This document shows positions 1-10,433 of a stretch of 64,000 nt of DNA, in pieces. This DNA is from Taxillus chinensis (lineage: Eukaryota > Streptophyta > Magnoliopsida > Santalales > Loranthaceae): positions 5,239,826 through 5,303,825 of the forward strand of contig CM042090.1 in assembly GCA_023512835.1 (NCBI GenBank). The letters are read 5' to 3'. The translations under genes were made by a program, and so were the position numbers. The stretch's first letter is position 1, and each line of letters begins with the position of its first letter. The notes under the pieces are model-generated. The model was given only the letters and a program-made list of their open reading frames with translations. It had not been told where the DNA came from and searched no databases.

Positions 1-540
1 CTCATGCTCGCACCCGAAGGGACAAGGGGTTGGTAATAACTCCAAGAAAGGGACCTTAGCACGGGTGCCGTCTCTAAACCATATCACACATATATAAAAA
101 TCTCATTTCAATTCATAGTGCAAACACATACATACATGTTTTACATTATAATTTTACAATCTAACAAAACAAACAAATATACACGGGATCTTCACCTCTG
201 GTGAACCTCCTAGATCCTATAAGCACTTGGAGCAAACAAAGACAAACACAATAAGAGGGGTGAGTAACCACATATTAGTAGGGATCATGTCTTCCCAACC
301 AATCCCAACTCATAAACTAGTGTAGGCATGTGCTCAGGTAATGCTACATATATATCACCAACTCAATCATGTATTCATGAAGTAAAATGTAAAGTAAGCT
401 TCTCAGGTATCCCAAACATTTGCCCCTCAGGCACCATGTTGCCCGCCCCCAAAGACAAAAATTGTCTCATAAGCGCAGATTGCCTCTCGGACATAATAGC
501 CTCTTATGCATAGTATTTCCTCTAAAGCATAATATTTCAT

Positions 541-962
541 CTTAGGCATAACATTTCCTCTCAGGCACAATATTGCCTCCCCAGGCTCTAAACAAATCTC
601 GCCTCTTAGGCCCTCAATAGTAACCTCCCGGACTTATTAACGTAGCCTCACAGGCCCACATGACCACTAGGGTTTCACAATACTCCCTCTGTCACAGAGG
701 CCAGTCTCTACAAACCTTTCCTCATGTCTTGACCAAAAGAGAGGATTTTTATCTTTGGCATACCATTTCCTCTCAGGTACAATATTGCCTCTCGGGCTCT
801 AAACAAATCTCGCCTCTTAGGCCCTCAACCGATAGCCTCCCAGGCTTATCAAGGTAGCCTCACAGGCCCACATGACCACTAGGGTTTCCCAATACTCCCT
901 CTGTCGGAGAGGCTAGTCTCTACAAACCTTTCCTCATGTCTTGACCAAAAGAGAGGATTTTC
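541..962. repeat. Tandem duplication, unit about 212 bp, two copies
   Basis: The string tgaccactagggtttc occurs at 661 and again at 873, and the flanking sequence (cctctcaggcacaatattgcc, cctcacaggcccaca, cttgaccaaaagagaggatt) follows in the same order both times. The period is therefore 212 bp, with units at about 541-750 and 751-962. The copies differ by scattered substitutions, so the duplication is old. It lies inside the LTR-like segment. Confidence 0.8.
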
Positions 963-1204
963 TTAGAAGGTGTTTTCTTGAAATAAAAGTCCCAACAATG
1001 GTTCTCTATATCATAACTAAGATAATCTGATTTTTAGGGATTTTTTTGGGAGGTCTAATCCCGCTTCGCAAATAGTCACTTTAAACTAAAACTGGATTTT
1101 TCTCGAGATTCAGTGCTAATTTTCATTTTTCACATTTTAAAGGAGTGAGAATTTGATTTTCTAGTATTTTTTCTTTGAATCCAAATGGGGGGAGGTATTT
1201 CTTT

Positions 1205-1252
1205 ATTTACATTATAACTTAAGTAATATACTTAATGATTTACAATGTAAAT
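1205..1252. repeat. Short hairpin at the inner end of the left arm
   Basis: ATTTACATTATAA (1205-1217) pairs with TTACAATGTAAAT (1240-1252) with one mismatch. The same hairpin, with perfect 14-bp stems, occurs at 2511-2564. Confidence 0.7.
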
Positions 1253-1266
1253 ACTCGGTCCCTAAT

Positions 1267-1900
1267 TGTAAAGACTCGTATTTGAGTAGTGTTGAGAGAT
1301 ATCCATTCTATGGGAATAAAATTATCCGAACGGTAGTGTAGTCGTCGATGTGAGCATTTTGACAGACTTGGGCCCGATTCCAAGTTAGGGCCCCGAGTGG
1401 CCTGATTGTTGACTTTCTCGGGGTTTATTGGTTGACTTTTCGTTTGAGCGGTCATTTGAGTGTGATAATATTTGAATAGTATTATGCTCGTCATTTCGAG
1501 AGTTTTGACTATAATTTAACTCAATTTGGAGTTCGGGACCTTGGAGGTTAAGTATTGTGTTAGGAGGTCAATTATTGATGGGTCAATTAGTGGTCAATGA
1601 TTGTGAGAATATAAATAAAATGAAAAGAAAGAGCTTTCATTTTACGTTATCATGTTTGTGCGTTTGAGAGAGAGAGCTTGGAAGCTTGAAGCATTGGTGA
1701 TTTGGGGCGATTTGGGTTCGTGGAGCTCAAAGAATCACTCTAGGTTAATATTCTTGAACTTCTTATCTTGATTAATTGCTTTGGTATGCACGAATTTGTC
1801 ATGATTTATGGAATTAAGCATGAACCCTAGGTTTTGGGGAAATCCAATTTTGGGCTAGATCTAATGGTTTAGCATAAAATCTATGGTTAAGAACCGATTT
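1267..1900 (+). mobile_element. LTR copy related to the chromovirus 3' LTR at 12033
   Basis: From TGTAAAGACTCGTATTTG at 1267 the sequence aligns with TGTACAGACCCATATTTG at 12033. The match continues through gtgagcattttgac, ggccccgagtggcct, attgttgactttc, gggtttatt, gagcggtca and the GA-rich stretch near 1670-1690. After about 1745 the two copies diverge. Orientation is the same as the LTR at 12033 and as the integrase at 10341-11686. It could be the 5' LTR of the same old element with many later insertions between, or a separate copy. The right end is approximate. Confidence 0.6.
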
Positions 1901-2229
1901 ATATCGGTTTGGATATGTGTTTTCGTGATCGGGGTTGTTTAATTGCATATTCTACGAGGATTGAGAAGTCAACCATAGAAATCTAGATTTAGATATATAT
2001 TTTTGGAAATATGCAATTATGTGCGTATTTACCTTATACTATGCAATTTAGAGGCGTTCAGGATGCGTTTTGAGGTAGATATCGTAGTCCTTTGCATAAA
2101 ACGTGTGTTTGTGAGCGTCCGAGGGTTGGGTTGATTCCAGGTGAAGAATAGGCAAAAACGACGATGACCGGTACCATGGGGCGAACTATTAGGTTGAAAG
2201 GACGAAGACCCGAAGATTTTGGTTGAAGG

Positions 2230-2400
2230 GTCGAAAAGTTTGGGTCATAGGGTCGAAGATTTTGGGTCGTAAGGTTGAAGATCCGTAGTCGTAGGGTCGA
2301 AGATCCATAGATCCGTAGTCGTAGGGTCGAAGATCCGTAGACCCGTAATCGTAGGGTCGAAGATTCGTAGTCGAAGGTCCCGACTTCGAGTCTTCGAGGC
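2230..2400. repeat. 30-bp minisatellite
   Basis: The unit atccgtagtcgtagggtcga starts at 2281, 2311 and (as acccgtaatc) 2341, so the period is exactly 30 bp. More decayed units (gggtcgaagattttgggtcg) extend to about 2230. Because 30 is divisible by three, an open minus-strand reading frame repeats with a 10-residue period. That frame is a by-product of the repeat and not evidence of a gene. Confidence 0.8.
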
Positions 2401-2510
2401 CGCAATTCCGCAACTACGAGTTGCGGTCCCCCGACTACGAGTTGCGGTTCGCAGCCTTCAAGCCCAGCGGTTACGTAGCCGAGCCAGTAACGTATCTTTG
2501 GACTAGACCC

Positions 2511-2880
2511 ATTTACATTGTAACCTTTAAGTCTCAACTACTATACTTAAGTTACAATGTAAATAGCGAAATACCCCCTTTCGGATTCAAAGAAAAATAC
2601 TAGAAAATTAAATTCTCACTCTTTCAAAATATGAAAAATTGGGTTTTAATGTAAAATCTCGGAAAAATCCAATTTTTCGTAGAGGTGACTTTTTAGAAAG
2701 TGGGGTTAGACATCTCGGGAAAAATCTCAAAAATCAAATTATCTTAGTTATGATAAGGAGACCCAATGTCGGGACTTTTTATTTCAAGAAAAACAACTTC
2801 TATGGGCATCTCCTTCCTTGGTCAAGGAATGATGATCGATTGTGAAGACCGGCTTCGGTTCTAAAGGGAGTATGGTGAAC
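2511..2880 (+). repeat. Right arm of an inverted repeat with 930-1252
   Basis: The arm opens with a perfect 14-bp hairpin (ATTTACATTGTAAC at 2511, GTTACAATGTAAAT ending 2564). It continues with ggattcaaagaaaaatacta, attctcactctttcaaa, atcttagttatgataagg and ttatttcaagaaaa. Each of these is the reverse complement of a string in 930-1230. The arms flank the LTR copy at 1267. After TGTAAATAGC the sequence may be the start of a plus-oriented LTR of the same family as the left arm. Confidence 0.65.
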
Positions 2881-3112
2881 CTTAATGCTATATTGGTGTT
2901 GGTATGTTGGTTTGAGGAATTGGGGTTTGGCTCTATGACTTGTTGGGTTATCACCAGTGAGGCTAAGGCTGTGTTGAGCCGTTGAGCTTGTGGAGCTAGG
3001 GTTGAGATCCTATTGAGGATTGTGTTGAGTCGTTAAGCTCTTGAGCCGTTGAGCTCGTGGAGCTAGGGATGAGTGCCCTGAAGTGGGATCCCATGGAGGA
3101 TTGAGGACAAGT

Positions 3113-3596
3113 ATAGGGTGGGTAAATGAACCAAACGTTCATGAACAAACTTGTATTCATCTCGATAAAAGATCGTTTATGTTCGTTCGGTAATGAATAG
3201 TCTTGTTCGTGAACAGTCGCGAACACCATTGTTATATTCGTGAACATGTTTGTGAACGTTCCTGAACAAGTGTTCATGAACGGTTCGTAAATATCGTTCT
3301 TGTTCGTGAAAATTATTTGTGAACAAAATATTAACAAATCAATTAATATGTATAAAAGTTATTTTATTAAATATAAATATATTTTTATTAAATATAATTT
3401 AATAAACATATAATTTATATTATTATTAAATAAAAAATATATGTTTTAAATTTATTTGTTTACTATTAATATAGTTGTTTACAGATTTTTTATGATTTTA
3501 TAATTGTGTTCGTAAGCGTTCACAAACAAGTTTGTGAACACACGTTCATGAACGTTCGTGAACCGTTCATGAACAACGAGTAACGTTGTTGGTCCC
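3113..3596. mobile_element. hAT-like tract of clustered gttcatgaac/gttcgtgaac palindromes
   Basis: From tagggtgggtaaatgaacc at 3113 the sequence carries many copies of the palindromic motifs gttcatgaac, gttcgtgaac and gtttgtgaac, densest at 3135-3310 and 3505-3580, around an AT-rich core. Dense subterminal palindromes after a tagggtggg start are typical of non-autonomous hAT elements in plants. The right end is cut by the LTR that begins at 3597, so no terminal inverted repeat pair or target duplication can be shown. Confidence 0.4.
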
Positions 3597-5001
3597 TTGG
3601 AGCCTAGAGGGGGTGAATAGGCTCTTATCAAAGCTCTTTTTGACTCTTTTGGCCCAACACTTATCTGGTTAAGAGATAGAAACAATGTGAAAGATAACCA
3701 GATAGTGAAAGTATTTTGTTTTATTATCGGTATGATAAGTACAACAAAATAAAAGCGATTTAAAGCTTGAAAGCTTTAAACCTATTTAACAACTCTATAA
3801 CACTCTGTTTTCAAGTACACACATACTAGCCTCTAAGATCTCTATGAGCTTTAGTACATGCACGCTCCTTTTTGTTTTCACAGGAAGTACTTTTTTATAA
3901 ATATACAAGTGTTGCTATTTATAGTGACATCCTCAAGAGACAACCTCGGAACTCGTTGTTCCGGATGTTGTGCCCATTTCTTGTCTCTCGAAAATCTCTC
4001 TGCATTAATCTTTGCGGATATGGTCTTCAAGATCTTGGGTTTGCAACTCATGAGAGTCTTTGTAAGTTCCCAAGTGTAGTTAAAGTTATGTCCACATATC
4101 CGGATGATCCATGTGTAAGATGCTTTAGGTTCTCAACAAGTTTGTCTTACATCGGGAAACAACGAGCTGATGGCTTTGATCACGAAGAGATAAGTTGAAA
4201 TAGCGTCTTCTTGAATCCGGTGTAAGGTTCCTTACTCCGTACTTAAATTAAGCTAGGATCCTTACTCCGTAATTCGATTGCTTACTCCGTATCAATTTGG
4301 TGCTTGGAATCCTTGTTCCGAGTAAATGCTTCCTTACTCCGTATGAAGAGATGGTCGGAGTGCTTACTCCGCATCTGTGCTTCCTTACTCCGCAACTAGT
4401 TTCCTTATTCCGCATGAGTTAAAGGAACAAATGGCTTACTCCGTATCAGCACATCCTTACTCCGCATGAGTGAGTGGTTCGAATTCCTTACTCCGCATCT
4501 AGCTTCCTTACTCCGCATCTAATTTCCTTATTCCGTAGAAGTACTTCCTTACTCGCATATATGGAAGACTCGGATTCCTTACTCCATGTCTTCCGTACTT
4601 TAGTCCTGGGTTGAGTGGAAGACTTATCTTTTTAACTCCGCATTGACTCTCTTATTCCATGCAACTTTGTAGACCAAGATTCTTACTCCACATCTTTTAG
4701 ACTTAGTCCGTTTGAAATATTAGGTGTGGATTTCTTAGTCCGTAGCTTTTAGGTTCTTACTCAAACACGAATGATTCTTATTCCGTATGAGATAAAGACT
4801 TGGTTATTTACCAAGTGTTTAACGACACTCATTCTCACCTGGATCAGGATTAAATATCCCGTCCTTAGCTTTGCTCACACGAGTGTAGATCCGGATGAGG
4901 GTCATATCTTCCGCAATGACTTAAGATAAAACAACAAGAGGTCTCAAATCAAATTATATAGGGCTTTATCAGCATCATCCAAATTCGGGCTTGATCCTAC
5001 A
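3597..5001 (-). mobile_element. Ty1/copia-type LTR, minus orientation
   Basis: The segment is bounded by TG/CA ends (TGTTGGTCCC on + at 3597; TGTAGGATC on - at 5001). On the minus strand it is preceded by a polypurine tract, AATTGGGGGAGAT (5002-5014), which sets the orientation. A minus-strand TATA box, CTATAAATAGC, lies at 3914-3924. A diverged copy in the opposite orientation is at about 13560-14883; shared strings include gggtgaataggctctt and the tail near 4080-4200. The polypurine tract and the gaggggg tgaatag end suggest a SIRE-like copia LTR, but the family name is an inference. Confidence 0.6.
4229..4590 (-). repeat. Array of about 14 ATGCGGAGTAAGG motifs in the LTR
   Basis: Read on +, variants of ccttactccgcat recur at about 4229, 4260, 4281, 4331, 4362, 4383, 4407, 4435, 4453, 4480, 4505, 4527, 4547 and 4577, spaced roughly 20-50 bp. 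The opposite-orientation LTR at 13740-14230 carries the same kind of array (acggagtaaggaa, gtggaataaggat). The position upstream of the LTR TATA box (minus orientation) fits U3. Confidence 0.75.
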
Positions 5002-5244
5002 ATCTCCCCCAATTATGGATATGCCTAAACCCTTTGTAATCTAATTTGGTAAGCAATGCAAGAAGATAACATACAGAAAGAAATCACTCCAATTTCATTG
5101 ATCAATGCACAAGACAATATAACCTTTATACAAAATTTTCATTAAGGTACATAAGGCCTACTATACTTGAAGATCATCGTTGCAACCTTCTCTCTAAGCT
5201 CCATTGTCTGCTCCATTATGTAGGCTTGGACTGCTGTTCAGTTT

Positions 5245-5431
5245 TTATCCACCTTGACAATAGATTTGATAAAGAGACAGATAAAAGCTCGCAACCGTAT
5301 CTCCATCGGCTGTTGTGGCACTAACTTCTTGCTCGGACCGTCGCCTTCCGCTTTTAGCTTGGACCCAACGGAGGTAAGCCTCTTTCTTCATAAAGGCCCG
5401 ATTGTGTTTACGGCTTCCGTCGGATGAATCT
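5245..5431 (-). pseudogene. C-terminal scrap of an unrecognised ORF, probably internal to the copia element
   Basis: An open minus frame of about 60 residues ends at 5245. It includes MKKEAYLRWVQAK and a Lys/Arg-rich stretch. It lies just upstream (on the minus strand) of the polypurine tract of the 3597-5001 LTR, where the end of the coding region of that element would be expected. It is cut at 5432 by another LTR. I do not recognise the protein family. Confidence 0.3.
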
Positions 5432-6488
5432 TGTAACGCCCCCAAATTTGAAACCTCCAACCTGGGTGCGTTATGGAAATTAAATATACAAATTTTATAT
5501 CAATTTCAAACTATTACTTAATTAATCAAACAAACCATTCATTATTACAAATTTCAATCCAAGATCTTTAAGGTTTAGGGGTTTAGAGACTAAGTGTCCA
5601 TAACCTATTATTACATAACAAAGCACACGAGCAAACAACTTAATAAATCTTTAAAATTTCACACAACTTTATTTCCAAGCACTTCTCGACTCCTTATCCT
5701 AGTTTCTCCATCCCTTAATTTCCTGGGGTTGGAAAAGAAATCATAAAAAGGGTGAGCTCAAATAGCCCAGTAAGGGTAAAATAAGCGGGTAAGGAAAATC
5801 ATGAAGATATCGAACATAGGAAATACCATATAACATTTGCATACATGATCAACATTTCACAAGGAAATCATAACATGGAAGATTATGTTTAGACATTGTA
5901 TCATAACATCATGACCTAGGTTAACCACCCAGATACCGAATCATAACATAACATATTATCAGTTTGGATTGGCCCCTGACCAGGTGATGTTCTTTACCCA
6001 ATGCATTGGAGGTCTTTCTGGAACCACCCATTATAAACTTACTTTGTCCAAACATAAGAGGTTATAATAACTTTAACATACATAACATGAGGCATATTAT
6101 AGAATTCCAATAAAACATTCAAGATTAACAAGGATAACCACGAATATCAAAATGGTTATCTACCCCAATCAATAGCATAGATTACCAAGAGAGATTAAAA
6201 AGAGACTAATCTAATCTTCTCAACAATAAAATGGAATAAGAAACATAAAACTCTTACAATAATAATTCCAAATAAAACAAGATAAAGAGGAAGACAAAAG
6301 TGAGAATAAAGAAAAGAAAAACCCTTACAATAATAATGAAATATAGATTATAATGAAAAAGAAAAAAGGGGATGAGAAAAACCCTTACTATCCGTTTGTC
6401 GTTCTCCCGTTCTAAACCTTAAAAAAAAATATCAAAACACTAAATTAGCATTAATGCTTGAAAAGTTCAATATCACACATATCTCCTT

Positions 6489-6513
6489 TATATATATATA
6501 TATATATATATAT
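6489..6513. repeat. (TA)n microsatellite
   Basis: An uninterrupted TA run lies within the minus-strand LTR-like segment. Confidence 0.9.
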
Positions 6514-7037
6514 CATACTTTAACTTATATCCTTTAATAGGCATACCGTGCTTGTGGGGTTGAATATTAATTTGGGTTCCCACTTCTATTGCTGTTCCAT
6601 ATCCTATTTCGATCCCATGCATCATGCGACTTGAGTTGTGCCTAACTAGGTTATATGCCTTGAGAGTTTTTTGAATAATATTTACTTCTTGTATTGGGTG
6701 AACGGAAAAGACGTGCGATAAGCTTATTTTTCCTACGTGTCTTCCACCTTAACCATGAGGGGATATTAGACACGGGTCTAAAGGGAAGATCGGGAGGAGA
6801 TAAGGATGGGGATAGCTGTGAGGTTGAAGCATTAACAATTGGGGTTACAGGAAGAAGAAGGGCGATTCAGGGAGAATTCATTTTGGAAGTCGTTCCTTAC
6901 GATCTTCCGCTATCTAGAACCTTAAAAATAAAAATAAAAACATAAGTTAATATTCTCATCTTTTCACTTGAATTATAGAATGACAACGCTATGATAAAAT
7001 ACTATAATTTAAAATAATTACACAGGTATGTATATAA

Positions 7038-7160
7038 GGTGGCAAGGCCAACCATGTATGTATATACGAGGTGGTACAACCAATCATATAAATAACATAT
7101 GTAAGGTGGTAAAACCAACCATGAATATAGTATATATGAGGTGGTAAAACCAACCATAAG
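7038..7160. repeat. Minisatellite, unit 32-35 bp, four copies
   Basis: The string ggtggtaaaaccaaccat or a close variant starts at 7038, 7070, 7105 and 7140. Units are separated by AT-rich spacers of slightly different length. The open minus frame across it is repetitive and not considered a gene. Confidence 0.8.
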
Positions 7161-7370
7161 GATCTACATAATAAATAAGGAAGTAACTTCAAAATTTCAA
7201 AATCTTAAGTATTACCTTTCGTAGAACTTCGACGCTTGGTAAGTACCAAAAGCAAAAGAGGATTTGAGTAGAGTATTTGGGGTGTTAAGAGGGCTTAAGG
7301 GGAGTCTTTTAGAGGGAAATTTCGTGGTGTGGCTTGAGGGATTTGTGCTTAAGAGGAGAGGCAAGACACT

Positions 7371-7380
7371 CCTTATATAG
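7371..7380 (-). promoter_or_regulatory. TATA box of the minus-strand LTR
   Basis: CTATATAAGG on the minus strand lies in the middle of the LTR-like segment, with a GC-richer leader downstream. It is the expected U3/R promoter position. This is by sequence pattern only. Confidence 0.4.
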
Positions 7381-8213
7381 GCAAGGATGGTGGTAGGTGT
7401 GTAGTGTGAAAGTAGTGTATGAATTTGACTTTGGCATCAAATTAAATTATGTAAAATATATATAATACTTTATTTTCCTCCTATTATCCTCTATTAAAAC
7501 GTGGGTATCTTCTCCTACCATTTTAAAATTGTTTTAAGACTTTTCAACCTAGAAGGTTCCTTTGGCAGCAAAAGTCCACATTGGTGTACTCCTACTAATT
7601 CAATTATAACATTTTTAATTTTGTAGTTTTTGACAAATGGCCAATTGTATTGCATTACTAACTCAGATATCTACAAATGGGTATCAATTTTATAATTTTT
7701 AAATATGTATAACAAAAGTTATTGAATTTTAAAGTCATACTAAAATGTTTACCCGTTCATACTGAACCTATGTGTAGTATTTTAAATTCTGGAATTGATT
7801 GGCTTCATATTAAATTCTGAAATTTTTTACACGTTTTAGATAAGTTATAAATGAACAAATGGGTTTTGGTTTCATGTCAATTGGATCTGTATAATTCAAG
7901 TTATGGATTTTTGAATGGGACCTCCAGAATCTGCCTCATTCAAATTTTTGGGCCTTACCTATGTTTTATACTTTTGGTAAAGTTAAGGCTTGTAATACTT
8001 ACTTACCCATAGTAATTTGGTTTAAGAAACTAAATGACATAATATATAGCATCTAAACTTTTTATGATGTATAAGAAATTATTTTATTTTTTATAACGTA
8101 TTTAATATTTATGCGGATAAAATAATATAATTGCATAATCAATAAACAATAAAGTAAGATAACATTATAGCATAAAATATTATAATCCTAAACATAAACA
8201 TTAATATCATATT

Positions 8214-8410
8214 CTATGGCCTTCGTAAAATTTCTTGAATTATATTAGCGTATGTGCGTAGGACGTGTTGCTGCAGCAGAGCTGCATAACCCTTCGCTAA
8301 CATTGTCGTGGTTGTCGCATGAATAACCTCAAACTTCTCCCAGTGTCTCGTCGCATTATATTGCAGCCATTGGACACGAGCATTTAGCTCATCTATAGCA
8401 AAGCATAGCT
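8214..8410 (-). pseudogene. Unrecognised coding-like fragment
   Basis: The minus strand is open for about 64 codons and ends in TAG at 8216-8214. Composition is protein-like, with alternating charged and hydrophobic residues (for example WLQYNATRHWEKF). The frame is not linked to a start codon. I do not recognise the family. Given the setting it is probably a transposon remnant. Confidence 0.3.
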
Positions 8411-8836
8411 TTGTAACTTTAAGTCGTATTGCTCGCCGATCTTCTTCTCGTACACTATTCTCGGATGGCGATTTTGGAACTTGATGCCATAACTCTTATT
8501 ATTCTTCTTCTTACTTCTATACTCTCTTATAAATAAAATCTCATGCTCATACCTATTTATGGACGTCCAAACGATACTATTCATAACGGCCAATTACTAT
8601 TCTAACGACTACTTATTAGTCACATGTTATTTGAATGACTATATTGGGTACTTATTTTTATCATGATAATATCCAAAATATCCTTTCTAACTATTGTTAA
8701 CAATAACATTATTATTATTTTATTATTATTACTCTTTAAGGAAGAACTTAAATAGCTAAAAATTTTGCAGGTCTTACAAATACGTAGAGGCTCAAATAAA
8801 TTCTTTCTAACATTTTGCTCCATAATTTGATGGGAA

Positions 8837-9055
8837 TCAATTAGAATCGGCTACTTGGACGGAATCATAAAGACAACCAAGCATGAAGTGCGGCTTCATG
8901 ACCCGATATGGAATGAGGACAGATCGATGTAGTCTTCCAGGAGTATAATCATCGGTTCCATTTATGAAGGTCCGAATATTGGCTAAGTCTGGAAGATACC
9001 CTTCATTCCAATAAAGGCAAGATGTCAAACATGTTCCTGTCCTTGTATAAGGCAA
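8837..9055 (-). pseudogene. Unrecognised coding-like fragment, 72 codons open
   Basis: An open minus frame contains GYLPDLANIRTFINGTDDY. It lies downstream (minus strand) of the GC-rich block 9096-10433 and may be its 3' end. It has no motif I recognise. Confidence 0.25.
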
Positions 9056-9095
9056 AACAGCCTCATCTTCATCTTAAGTGCCCGAAAAATTATTT

Positions 9096-10433
9096 CTATG
9101 TCTTCGTGGTGAGTAAACCCGTCTCGGAACGAATAGTGCTTATGTCTTGAGGAGAGAAGGGGTACAACTCGGATAGACATCGTCTCTTAGCATTTGACGC
9201 GGCATACCTGGCCATAGCATTAAAAACACTTCCATCTTCATCAAGGGGATCAAGATCCGCGTATGATGGGAGGAAGGTGTCACCCGGCTGAGATGGAGTG
9301 GTCGAAAGAGGCCCCCTATGAGGGCCTGAGAGAGAAGTGGCTGCGTTTGGGGATTGGTAACTCCCGAAAGCCGGTGAGGATACAGACCGCTTTTTGTCGG
9401 CACGAGAGGAGGAAGGTGCGGGGAGGATCGGATGACACTTTCTCCCCCGGTTGGGTAGATCGACGAGGGACGGGAGGAGGACGAGCCATCGTGTGAGCCA
9501 AGTCCGCAAAAGAGGTGGACGGGGAATGGACGGACGAGGCTACAAGGTCCATCTTTTGCTCGATTAAGGTGGAGGAGTCGGTTAAGACGGAGAGGAGTTG
9601 GGCACGAAGAGTCAACCGTAGCGACGATGGCGTAAATACGGACGGTTTGAGCTTGGGCGTGACGGTCCGAGCAGAAGAAGGACATGATCGGAGTGAACCG
9701 TCCCAAATGAGGCACGTCTAAGCGCCAACTCCGGAGCTTTGGAGGACTCCCCAGGGGAATAGGGAGGTGTGCGCTAGGCGAGAGGAGTCAAGCGGGAGCG
9801 AGAGGGGACGTCGGCAGCAGTAGCGAGGGGGCATCCGGAGCATCGAAGCTTCCGGAGCAAGCAAGCCACTATGACCAGAAAGGTCAACGACGGGATGGCG
9901 TGCCAGGGGAGAGGCGGACCGAGCCTTAGCGGGGGAAGGAACCCGTGCGTCATGGGCTTGTCCGAAGGAGACAGTGAAGGGAACCTCCGAATGTGGGCGG
10001 GCGTAAGAAAGCCATGATCCAAATTCCAGACGATCATATCCTCCGGGTGCGGGTGTGTTTGGTATAAAACACCTTGAGGTCGTCGTCGGGGATGGAGGGC
10101 GTACAGGCGAGGCTAAAACGGAACCATAGGTCCGTCGGGGTGTCGGCAGAGAGATGGTTTAGGTAGTCTTGGGGTTGAGGGAGAGGAGGCAAGGGAACTT
10201 CCGAGAAGAGATTCCGGGACATCGGCGACGGCGGTGGCAATGGCAGTATCAATGGCGGCAGCAACGGCGGAAGTGGAGGGAGTGGGGGATGTTGATCGTG
10301 AGGTCATCAAGGACAGACCCGACCGGCGGGCATCTTCTAATTGGAGCGAGGATGCAGAGCATGTACTTTGTGGTATAGAGGCAAACCGATAGTTCTCACT
10401 TCTCTTCGGGAGGAGGTTCTTTGGGAATTTCAC
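9096..10433 (-). pseudogene. GC-rich, frame-broken coding region of unknown family
   Basis: This block is strikingly richer in G+C than its neighbours and is open on the minus strand in overlapping pieces (10433-10113, 10264-10034, 10037-9774, 9715-9140, 9615-9316, 9509-9096). Adjacent pieces overlap, as expected of one reading frame broken by small indels. The deduced product is rich in Ser, Pro and Ala, with some conserved-looking stretches (for example DPLDEDGSVFNAMARYAA). The upstream end runs into the plus-strand integrase at 10341. It may be a gag-like or transposon protein; I cannot assign it. Confidence 0.4.

Larger units (their letters stand above)
1..1252 (-). mobile_element. LTR-like retrotransposon segment, minus orientation
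   Basis: The reverse complement of the first 60 bases (accccttgtcccttcgggt) resembles the 3' part of the chromovirus LTR near 12590-12630. Bases about 930-1252 are repeated in inverted orientation at 2511-2880. No open coding frame of note is present. I read it as an LTR-like fragment on the minus strand. The family and exact ends are not determined, and the left part runs off the window. Confidence 0.4.
5432..8000 (-). mobile_element. Long LTR-like segment, minus orientation
   Basis: The inner end is TGTAACGCCCCCAAATTTG at 5432; on the minus strand this reads as an LTR 3' end (...GGGGGCGTTACA), like the end of the LTR near 12660. A TATA box CTATATAAGG lies on the minus strand at 7371-7380. 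It is followed about 170 bases downstream by a possible splice donor (GAAAGGTAATAC near 7215). The upstream part (7600-8000) has no coding frame. The outer end is not fixed; 8000 is a guess. Confidence 0.4.

Noticed and set aside
2058..2537. Long minus-strand open frames over the 30-bp repeats
   Set aside because: Openness is caused by a repeat length divisible by three; two frames are open at once and the products are simple repeats.
7017..7160. CRISPR-like array of repeats and spacers
   Set aside because: Units and spacers are both repetitive and variable in length and the genome is a plant; it is a minisatellite.
5432..8777. A 3.3-kb LTR running from 5432 to TGTAAGACC (minus strand) near 8777
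   Set aside because: The flanking five bases (aatct and aatac) do not match well and coding-like sequence lies inside; the outer end is left open.
9263..9721. Plus-strand open frames opposite the GC-rich block
   Set aside because: GC-rich DNA leaves several frames open; the minus strand has the longer, overlapping, protein-like frames.
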